A stretch of DNA of 6,968 nucleotides from Chloroflexota bacterium (GTDB lineage: Bacteria > Chloroflexota > Anaerolineae > UBA1429), in the NCBI GenBank assembly GCA_012513725.1, contig JAAZBQ010000251.1:1-6968 (forward strand), given 5' to 3'. Shown here one piece after another: positions 1 through 4,181 of the stretch (position 1 is the first letter of the stretch; each line of letters opens with the position of its first letter). The notes beneath the pieces were generated by a model that saw only the letters and a list, made by a program, of their open reading frames with translations, was not told the DNA's origin and did no database searches. Made by a program: the position numbers and the translations under genes.

Positions 1-187
1 GCACCGGCGCGGACTGGAAGGCGTTCGTCGTGTACATGGCCGCCGCGGTGCAGGGCGTGGGAGAATAGACCAGGGCGAGGTCCAGCGCGCCGGTGGGCTT
101 TAATCCGCAGGCCACGCCGGCGGCCTGAATACCCGGGGTGGAGGTGATGCTGCCCTCGGGAACGATCTCGAATGGGGTACGCGACAT
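1..187 (-). CDS. argJ: ArgJ, glutamate N-acetyltransferase / amino-acid acetyltransferase, N-terminal 62 residues (partial)
   Basis: ArgJ moves the acetyl group from N-acetylornithine to glutamate (and in bifunctional forms also uses acetyl-CoA), closing the cyclic route of arginine biosynthesis in the cytosol. The visible N-terminus reads MSRTPFEIVPEGSITSTPG, then IQAAGVACGLKPTGALDLAL, then a segment ending AAAMYTTNAFQSAPV. The xxGVACGxKxxGxxDLAL and AAxxTTNxxxSAPV pattern is the family's conserved N-terminal signature. The catalytic Thr of the self-cleavage site lies far downstream and outside the window. The start is ATG at 187 with AGGAGG at 192-197, a short 4-nt spacer. The gene leaves the window at position 1, so whether it is intact cannot be judged. 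A near-consensus promoter lies 50-90 bases upstream, so argJ is probably transcribed on its own account and not only by readthrough from the membrane-protein gene before it. Confidence 0.93.
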   Translation of the reverse strand, partial: MSRTPFEIVPEGSITSTPGIQAAGVACGLKPTGALDLALVYSPTPCTAAAMYTTNAFQSAPV

Positions 188-195
188 GGGGCCTC

Positions 196-225
196 CTAGG
201 CGCGATGGCGGGCGCCAGCGAACAT
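196..225 (-). CDS. possible 9-codon upstream ORF in the argJ leader
   Basis: Within the predicted argJ leader an ATG at 225 opens a 9-codon frame (MFAGARHRA). Its TAG stop at 196-198 overlaps the first bases of the argJ Shine-Dalgarno (TAGGAGG). Two of nine codons are arginine (CGC). There is no Shine-Dalgarno for this ATG, and the distance from the predicted transcription start is only about 11 nt. It could be a coupling or attenuation peptide, but Arg codons are common in GC-rich DNA and so short a frame arises by chance easily. Confidence 0.2.
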   Translation of the reverse strand: MFAGARHRA

Positions 226-242
226 AGCGACGAACGGGCGGC

Positions 243-272
243 AGTATAGGGTTGCCGGCGCCTGCCTGTCAA
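243..272 (-). promoter_or_regulatory. sigma-70-type promoter of argJ
   Basis: On the minus strand TTGACA (267-272) is followed after exactly 18 bases by TATACT (243-248): a perfect -35 and a 5/6 -10. Transcription would start near 236, giving a leader of about 49 nt before the argJ ATG at 187. It lies in the 109-bp gap between the membrane-protein gene and argJ. Confidence 0.8.
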
Positions 273-296
273 CGCGCGAAGCGGGCCCCGCGGACC

Positions 297-797
297 CTAT
301 ACGACGAGGGAGCCGATCAACCAGATCGCCCCGGCGATGCCGGTCATCACGGCAAAGCGCGTGACCAGGGCGTGCCGAGAGGGCGCCTCCACGTAGCGGC
401 TGTAGAACTCGGGCATCGCGGCGATCCAGCCAAACACCCCCAGAATGGTCAGGCCCCACAGAGTATAGTTCCCGAGGCTCTGGACCGCCGCGGGCGACTC
501 GCTCAGAAGCATCGCCACGCCCGTCACCACCGCATAGCCGATCTGGCGGAGGGGGTAGATGAGCGAGAGCATGATCACGGCCATCACGCCAAAGAGGATC
601 TGGGCCAGGAGCAGGCCCTCCTTGGTGGCGCCGACTCCCAGCATCTCGTCGGGCAGGGGTGCGTATGCGTCGCGCGTGTCCCGTTCGCCCCGCGCCAAAC
701 CGAATATCCGGAGCACCGCGGGCGTGTGGGGACGGTCTCCCTTGCGCTTGCCTCCGGCGTACAGCTCGTGCTCCAGTAGGTCGTGGGGATCTCGCAT
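297..797 (-). CDS. small multi-pass membrane protein of unknown function (166 aa)
   Basis: I do not recognise a family. The first 60 residues are hydrophilic and charged (MRDPHDLLEHELYAGGKRKG...). Four hydrophobic stretches follow: about residues 62-82 (LLLAQILFGVMAVIMLSLIY), 86-99, 111-128 (YTLWGLTILGVFGWIAAM) and 147-166 at the very C-terminus. This suggests a cytosolic head followed by a membrane domain. I chose ATG 797 because GAGAGGAG (803-810) sits 5 nt upstream; the longer GTG frame at 812 would place that Shine-Dalgarno inside the coding sequence. It lies 97 bp downstream of the large lipoprotein gene on the same strand and ahead of argJ. Readthrough from the lipoprotein gene is possible; its own promoter is only weakly visible. 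Codon use looks like the neighbours. No catalytic motif is visible. Confidence 0.85.
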   Translation of the reverse strand: MRDPHDLLEHELYAGGKRKGDRPHTPAVLRIFGLARGERDTRDAYAPLPDEMLGVGATKEGLLLAQILFGVMAVIMLSLIYPLRQIGYAVVTGVAMLLSESPAAVQSLGNYTLWGLTILGVFGWIAAMPEFYSRYVEAPSRHALVTRFAVMTGIAGAIWLIGSLVV

Positions 798-855
798 GGC
801 GGCTCCTCTCACCGTTGCCGGTCGTCCCGTACACGGGGGATGCTTCGGTTGACAG

Positions 856-882
856 GTTACACCCGACGTTCCCGGGCGTCAA
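856..882 (-). promoter_or_regulatory. weak candidate promoter of the 166-aa membrane protein
   Basis: On the minus strand TTGACG (877-882) and TGTAAC (856-861) are separated by 15 bases, shorter than the usual 16-18, and the -10 matches only 4/6. A 6-bp inverted repeat GTTGAC/GTCAAC (848-853 and 878-883) overlaps it and may be a stem-loop after the lipoprotein gene or an operator. Readthrough from upstream is equally likely. Confidence 0.25.
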
Positions 883-894
883 CGGCACCCCAGG

Positions 895-2694
895 CTACTC
901 GGAGAGAACCGCGGGCACGTACATCAGCAGGGTCAGGAGGATGTCGCTCCCAGCAAAGATAAAGAACGCGGGGAAGAGCGAGGGATAGTCCCTGCGGCGC
1001 AGGTACAACCAGGTGAGCCCGGCAGCGATGGCGGCGATGCCCAGCGGCGCCAGGAGCACCAGGCGATCGGCCCACACCGGCGCCACCCACGCCGGCACCG
1101 GCAGGTCGGTCAACCACCCCGGCCGGATGGCGATTTTGCTGGCCATGTAGAGAATGCTGGCGACGGCCAGCATCACCTGCGGCCCCCGACGGGTCAGGTC
1201 CCCCTCCGGGTGGATCAGCACATAGATGGCCAGGACCACCAGCGGGGGCAACAGCCAGGCTACGGTGATCGGCACAAAGCCGGCCACCTGCACCAGGCCC
1301 CACAAGCCGTTCAGCGCCGCCGTGGCGATATCCTGCAGGCGCAGGCGCCCGAGGTAGGCTCGCATCGGCCCGGAGGTGCCGGCCACGAACACGTCAAAGG
1401 CGCCAAAGCCGGCGGTATCCACCCAGGCGACGTACAGGTCGCGGGCCTCGTCGGCGAGCAGGCGCGGCCGGATGGAGGTGTTCGGCGTTTCCGCGAGCAC
1501 CTGATAGCCGTCCATCGCTCCGCCCGACCAGAGGGTCAGCACGATTTGGCCCTGCGACTGGGTGCGGCCCGAGAGCTCCACGGCCATGGCCACGGCCAGT
1601 TCGTCCCCCGCCGCCTCCGCGGGCGCAGCATAGTAGACAAAGCCGGAGGGGCGGGCGTTCTCGGGCACCCGGGCCAGCCGGGTGATCGGGTAGGCGCTCT
1701 CGGCCGGCGCCAGGGCCGCATCCCGCGGCGAGGGCACCACGACCTGTCGCGGTCTGCCGGCCTCGTCGGCCCGCCCCACGGGGAACGCCACGTAAGAGGA
1801 TTGGGCCGAAGGCGGGGCCAGGCCGCCACCGCGCCGCTCGAGAGCCCAGTACACGTACACATCGCCCCCGGCCACGGCCACCGCGGGGTCCCGCAGCACG
1901 AGGCCCAGGGGCACCGGGAGCGAGGCGAGCATGGTCGTCGGCCCCAGCGAGCCCATGGCCGCATCCAGCGTGGCGTAGCGGATCTCCCGAACGCCCTGCT
2001 CGGGCTCGTCGCTCCAGACCAGGTGCAGGCGCTCCTCACCGTCCGCCCGCAGGGCGGGGGTGGCGCCCCGTTCCCCCAACGCGATGGCCCCGCCGGCCGC
2101 GTCCGCCCCGGGGTCCGCCGTGGCCCAACCGGGCCCGACGCGCAGGTAGTGTAGGGCCCGACCACCGGCCTCCCCCGCCGCCCACACCAGGTGGAGCGCC
2201 CCTGCGGCGTCGACCTCGGCGGCGTACGAGGCGACCGGCGTGGTGGGGTCGCCCAGCGGCCGGGTCCAGGCCACCGCGCCCTCCGCGGAGAGGCCCACCA
2301 GGGTGAGTCGGCCCTCGGGGCTCCCCTCCAGGAACAGGAGGGCCACGCCACCGGTCGGATCGGCCAACAGCGTGGGCTGCGCGGCGCGCTCCGCATCCAG
2401 CGGCAGGGCGCCGGAGGCCAGCAGCCGACCATCGGCGCCGAGGTGGGCGAGGTGCAGGGCATGTCCCTCGCCGACCCAGGCGGCGTAGAGGGAGCCGTCG
2501 GCCGGGCTCACCGCCAGGGCGGGTTCGTCGCCCACCGCGGCCCGCCCCACCAGGATGCCGCGGCTGAAATCGCCGTCCCGGCGCGCGCTGAGGCGCTGCG
2601 ACGGCTCGCAGCCGGCCAGCAGTATAGAGAAGAGGAGAAGCAGCGTGATGGCCAGAAATGCCTGGGAGCGCGGTCTAGCGTACAACGGTGGCAC
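895..2694 (-). CDS. lipoprotein with propeller-like repeats and a four-helix C-terminal membrane domain (599 aa)
   Basis: Function unknown. The N-terminus is a lipoprotein signal peptide: Arg-rich start, hydrophobic core, then lipobox LLAGC with the lipidated Cys at about residue 29. Residues 58-445 hold about six related segments of the form xPxLxxDxxGxLHLVWxxx, for example near 58 (LYAAW), 155 (LHLVW), 212 (LHLVW), 269 (VYVYW) and 410 (LYVAW). This is the pattern of a BNR/sialidase-like beta-propeller, here predicted outside the membrane. Four hydrophobic helices follow at about 470-494, 506-523, 541-565 and 573-597. The start is uncertain. GTG 2694 gives the longest frame but has GAGG directly against it; TTG 2685 has the same GAGG at a better 9-nt spacing and keeps the signal peptide. 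An in-frame stop at 2731-2733 excludes anything longer. The gene has its own promoter about 40 bp upstream. It could be a surface sensor or binding protein; that is inference. Confidence 0.88.
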   Translation of the reverse strand: MPPLYARPRSQAFLAITLLLLFSILLAGCEPSQRLSARRDGDFSRGILVGRAAVGDEPALAVSPADGSLYAAWVGEGHALHLAHLGADGRLLASGALPLDAERAAQPTLLADPTGGVALLFLEGSPEGRLTLVGLSAEGAVAWTRPLGDPTTPVASYAAEVDAAGALHLVWAAGEAGGRALHYLRVGPGWATADPGADAAGGAIALGERGATPALRADGEERLHLVWSDEPEQGVREIRYATLDAAMGSLGPTTMLASLPVPLGLVLRDPAVAVAGGDVYVYWALERRGGGLAPPSAQSSYVAFPVGRADEAGRPRQVVVPSPRDAALAPAESAYPITRLARVPENARPSGFVYYAAPAEAAGDELAVAMAVELSGRTQSQGQIVLTLWSGGAMDGYQVLAETPNTSIRPRLLADEARDLYVAWVDTAGFGAFDVFVAGTSGPMRAYLGRLRLQDIATAALNGLWGLVQVAGFVPITVAWLLPPLVVLAIYVLIHPEGDLTRRGPQVMLAVASILYMASKIAIRPGWLTDLPVPAWVAPVWADRLVLLAPLGIAAIAAGLTWLYLRRRDYPSLFPAFFIFAGSDILLTLLMYVPAVLSE

Positions 2695-2732
2695 CCTCGA
2701 GATTCGCCTGCGGAAGGGACGTTCAACGAGTC

Positions 2733-2761
2733 AGTATAGGCGCGCGAGGGAGGGCGGGCAA
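2733..2761 (-). promoter_or_regulatory. sigma-70-type promoter of the lipoprotein gene
   Basis: On the minus strand TTGCCC (2756-2761) and TATACT (2733-2738) are 17 bases apart. Predicted start is near 2726, giving a 30-40 nt leader. The -35 hexamer is one arm of a 7-bp inverted repeat, CGGGCAA (2755-2761) and TTGCCCG (2772-2778) with a 10-bp spacer, a possible operator. Its far arm reaches into the first two bases of the foldback element. Confidence 0.65.
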
Positions 2762-2769
2762 ACGGTGCG

Positions 2770-2776
2770 AGTTGCC
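2770..2776. repeat. left copy of candidate 7-bp target-site duplication
   Basis: AGTTGCC lies immediately outside the left end of the long inverted repeat. AGTGGCC lies immediately outside its right end (3057-3063). The two match at 6 of 7 positions in direct orientation, as an aged target duplication would. Confidence 0.4.
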
Positions 2777-3056
2777 CGGGTGCGCGTCAGAGTTTGCCGA
2801 GGGGAATGGGTTGGCGGCTCTTCTGTGGACTGCGGCAGCCCGGCTGCCGCTTTGCGTCCTGTACGAAGAGCACGTCGCCAGAGGCGAGGACGTCGCTAGA
2901 GGCAGAACGTCGTCCTCTCTTCGCCGACCAGGAGGGGAGGGTAGTCTGCCGTCTACTGGCCACATGGCCGTGCAGGCCAAAGCGGCAGTAAGCCTGCCGC
3001 AGTCCATAGAAGACGTCCCAGGTCCCACGCTCGCGCAAAACTCTGACGGGCACCCG
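2777..3056. repeat. 280-bp foldback element (long imperfect inverted repeat): MITE-like element or structured RNA
   Basis: The two halves are complementary over most of their length. From outside in: 2777-2795 with 3038-3056 (18 of 19 pairs); 2819-2838 with 2994-3013 (20 pairs, one G-T); 2844-2853 with 2979-2988 (10 of 10); 2858-2865 with 2969-2976 (8, one G-T); 2871-2881 with 2956-2966 (9 of 11). The centre can close as 2901-2906 with 2945-2950, or as a local hairpin 2886-2892 with 2911-2917. No credible gene lies inside. Terminal inverted repeats flanked by a near-perfect 7-bp direct repeat fit a non-autonomous mobile element. The two G-T pairs would hold in a plus-strand RNA, while one C-A position favours the minus strand, so direction is unresolved. 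It sits between divergent promoters, in neither gene. I could not match it to a known IS terminus. Confidence 0.8.
2872..2912. repeat. short tandem repeat (2.3 copies of a 17-18 bp unit) in the foldback centre
   Basis: ACGTCG occurs at 2872, 2890 and 2907, with AGAGGC between copies at 2880 and 2898. The arrangement is ACGTCG-2-AGAGGC-4-ACGTCG-2-AGAGGC-3-ACGTCG. It occupies the apical part of the left arm of the inverted repeat, where pairing with the right arm breaks down. Confidence 0.75.
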
Positions 3057-3063
3057 AGTGGCC
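3057..3063. repeat. right copy of candidate 7-bp target-site duplication
   Basis: AGTGGCC directly abuts the right end of the inverted repeat and matches AGTTGCC at 2770-2776 in 6 of 7 positions. Confidence 0.4.
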
Positions 3064-3069
3064 CCGTAC

Positions 3070-3103
3070 GCCCCCCGTCGGCCGATCGGGGCGACGGCGG
3101 GGC
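3070..3103. other. strong GC-rich hairpin after the foldback element
   Basis: GCCCCCCGTCG (3070-3080) pairs with 3092-3103 in 11 pairs with a single bulged C (3098), leaving an 11-nt loop. There is no T-run on either side, so it is not a classical intrinsic terminator. It could end transcripts crossing the foldback element from the left, or simply insulate the divergent promoters. Confidence 0.5.
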
Positions 3104-3132
3104 AGTCGTCACAACCCTCTCGCCGCGAATGC

Positions 3133-3162
3133 TTGACCCCTCCGCGGGCGAGATGCTACACT
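3133..3162 (+). promoter_or_regulatory. sigma-70-type promoter of the cyclophilin-like gene
   Basis: TTGACC (3133-3138) and TACACT (3157-3162) are separated by 18 bases. The start is predicted near 3169-3170, which coincides with an ATG at 3170 in frame with the gene. The leader to the Shine-Dalgarno-led ATG at 3224 would be about 54 nt. Confidence 0.65.
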
Positions 3163-3168
3163 CGCCCG
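3145..3168. promoter_or_regulatory. dyad overlapping the -10 box: candidate operator
   Basis: CGGGCGAG (3145-3152) and CTCGCCCG (3161-3168) are perfect 8-bp inverted arms with an 8-bp spacer. The -10 hexamer (3157-3162) begins in the spacer and ends in the right arm, so a dimeric regulator bound here would block RNA polymerase. No regulator gene is present in the window. Confidence 0.4.
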
Positions 3169-3223
3169 GATGCTCGCTCCCGGCGCTGGCAGTTGCCGGA
3201 TACAGTCTGAAGGAGGCGATAAC

Positions 3224-3598
3224 ATGGCGCGCATGCGCATCACCGCCGGAGACGTCACCGTCACCGCGACCCTGAACGATTCGCCGACCGCCCGTGCCAT
3301 TTGGGAGGCGCTACCCATCGAGGAACGGGGCAGCACCTGGGGCGACGAGATCTATTTCGGCATCCCCGTTCACCGTGACGAGGAGGACGCCCAAGAGGTG
3401 GTGGAACTCGGCGACATCGGCTACTGGCCGCCGGGGCACGCCTTTTGCATCTTTTTCGGGCGCACGCCGATGAGCCGCGGGAACGAGATCCGCCCGGCGA
3501 GCCCGGTGAACGTGCTAGGCCGGATCGATGGCGACGCGACGCTGTTTCGCCAGGTGGCCTCTGGCGCCCGCGTGCGGCTGGAGCGCGCAGAGGAGTAG
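3224..3598 (+). CDS. cyclophilin-like protein, TM1367 type (124 aa)
   Basis: A small beta-barrel protein with the cyclophilin-like fold known from Thermotoga TM1367 (Pfam Cyclophil_like). The whole length aligns from memory with that family: the opening strand RITAGDVTVTATL, the segment STWGDEIYFGIPV (about 37-49), the hallmark GDIGYWPPGHAFCIFFG (63-79) followed by RTPMS, then IRPASPVNVLGRI (89-101). It lacks the active-site residues of true peptidyl-prolyl isomerases, and its biochemical role is unknown in the family. I chose ATG 3224 because AAGGAGG (3210-3216) lies 7 nt upstream and family members start at this strand. An in-frame ATG at 3170, on the predicted transcription start, could give an 18-residue longer, leaderless form. 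The gene is monocistronic, with its own promoter and an intrinsic terminator 13 bp after the stop. Confidence 0.92.
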   Translation: MARMRITAGDVTVTATLNDSPTARAIWEALPIEERGSTWGDEIYFGIPVHRDEEDAQEVVELGDIGYWPPGHAFCIFFGRTPMSRGNEIRPASPVNVLGRIDGDATLFRQVASGARVRLERAEE

Positions 3599-3611
3599 TG
3601 GTCGCGCGTCC

Positions 3612-3645
3612 GCGCCCCCAGTCGGGCTGCGGGGCGCATTTCTTC
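3612..3645 (+). terminator. intrinsic terminator of the cyclophilin-like gene
   Basis: GCGCCCC (3612-3618) pairs perfectly with GGGGCGC (3631-3637). An inner CAG/CTG stem extends it, with loop TCGGG and one bulged C, and ATTTCTT follows directly. It is the only hairpin in the window with a convincing T-rich tail. The tail also serves as the weak -35 region of the following tRNA promoter. Confidence 0.8.
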
Positions 3646-3668
3646 CCCTACGGGGAATATGCTATAAT
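3640..3668 (+). promoter_or_regulatory. promoter of the tRNA-Thr gene (extended -10)
   Basis: TGCTATAAT (3660-3668) is a perfect TATAAT -10 with the TGn extension. The best -35 at 17-bp spacing is a poor TTCTTC (3640-3645), which an extended -10 can tolerate. The start is predicted near 3675, about 30 nt before the mature tRNA. The -10 box shares its last two bases with the 34-bp palindrome. Confidence 0.8.
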
Positions 3669-3700
3669 GCCTGTTGGCGGCGGCCGCCGCCAACAGGCAT
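3667..3700. repeat. perfect 34-bp palindrome between tRNA promoter and tRNA
   Basis: Positions 3667-3700 read identically on both strands: 17-bp arms beginning ATGCCTGTTGG and no spacer, centred on GGCGGCC at 3683/3684. It overlaps the last two bases of the -10 box and ends 4 bp before the tRNA. In RNA, most of the 5' leader would form a stable hairpin next to the RNase P cleavage site. It could be an operator, a processing signal or a small inserted repeat. Confidence 0.9.
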
Positions 3701-3704
3701 GCTT

Positions 3705-3777
3705 GCCACCCTAGCTCAATCGGCAGAGCAGACGCTTCGTAAGCGCCAGGTTTCGAGTTCAAGTCTCGAGGGTGGCT
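3705..3777 (+). tRNA. tRNA-Thr, anticodon CGT
   Basis: The 73-nt sequence folds as a full cloverleaf. Acceptor GCCACCC (3705-3711) pairs with GGGTGGC (3770-3776), with discriminator T3777. The D stem is GCTC/GAGC (3714-3717, 3726-3729). The anticodon loop TTCGTAA (3736-3742) carries CGT at 3738-3740, which reads the Thr codon ACG. The variable loop is 5 nt. The T stem TCGAG/CTCGA encloses loop TTCAAGT (3758-3764). The anticodon stem GACGC/GCGCC has one A-C mismatch at the second pair (28-42). CCA is not encoded. It has its own strong promoter. Confidence 0.93.
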
Positions 3778-4181
3778 TTCCGTATGAGGGGATTCGGTAG
3801 TCTCTGCCGCTACAGGTTGAGTGTTGACGGACACAGAGAACGACTGTCCCGACCCTAGTAACATACGCCACGGTAACAGCCCGCGCCCCCGATGCTCCGG
3901 CACTCGGTTCGTGCGGGTTGTGTCTTTTGCATGCCCCGCATCCTCGGGCCGCCGCGCAGGTGTGCCACTGCAGTCCGTTCGCCGCTCCCCCCGGCGATGC
4001 GCCGCCCACACACCGGCCCAGGCGGACGAATCCGTTCTGCTCGCCCTCACCCCACCCGGCGGTGCGCCCGTAGCGGCGATCGCGGTCCCGTCCCGCGTCC
4101 GATGCGCGCGTGCCGACACGCCCGACCGCGCGATCGCCCGTCTCGTACCGCCCCAGAACACCAGATCAGGGAGTGCGTCCG
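3778..4181. other. 404-bp region without a recognisable gene
   Basis: It separates the tRNA from the MFS gene. Frames that cross it lack Shine-Dalgarno sequences and protein-like composition. I see only small possible stems: GGACA/TGTCC (3830-3834, 3845-3849) and GCAC/GTGC around 3900-3915. TTGACG at 3824 has no -10 at the right distance. No convincing MFS promoter, riboswitch motif or tRNA terminator was found, although the region is long enough to hold an unrecognised leader RNA. Confidence 0.6.

Noticed and set aside
798..812. GTG 812 as start of the 166-aa membrane protein
   Set aside because: The five extra codons are the Shine-Dalgarno region itself (GAGAGGAG) of ATG 797.
849..854. Plus-strand TTGACA as a promoter
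   Set aside because: No -10 hexamer lies 16-18 bp downstream and no plus-strand gene follows.
1210..2462. Long open frames opposite and beside the lipoprotein gene (plus 1210-2154, minus 1536-2462)
   Set aside because: Their composition is Arg/Pro/Gly/His-rich with no protein-like pattern, and they lie over a frame with a signal peptide, repeats and membrane helices.
2777..3056. 6S RNA, RNase P RNA or SRP RNA as identity of the long hairpin
   Set aside because: I found no conserved RNase P or SRP domain IV motifs. The length exceeds typical 6S RNA, there is no single large central bubble, and no good promoter sits at either end.
2723..3112. Possible small proteins inside the foldback region (minus 2723-3112, minus 2787-3053, plus 2688-3275)
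   Set aside because: None has a ribosome-binding site or recognisable motif; the inverted repeat forces correlated residues and keeps frames open by chance.
3716..4009. Minus-strand 97-codon frame across the tRNA-Thr gene
   Set aside because: It reads through the antisense of the tRNA, and its end (SRLELETWRLRS) is the familiar false translation of tRNA sequence.
4110..4181. Earlier start of the MFS gene (24 extra residues)
   Set aside because: The extension is Arg/Pro/Thr-rich without a Shine-Dalgarno, whereas GTG 4182 has AGGGAG at good spacing and gives the family's normal N-terminus.
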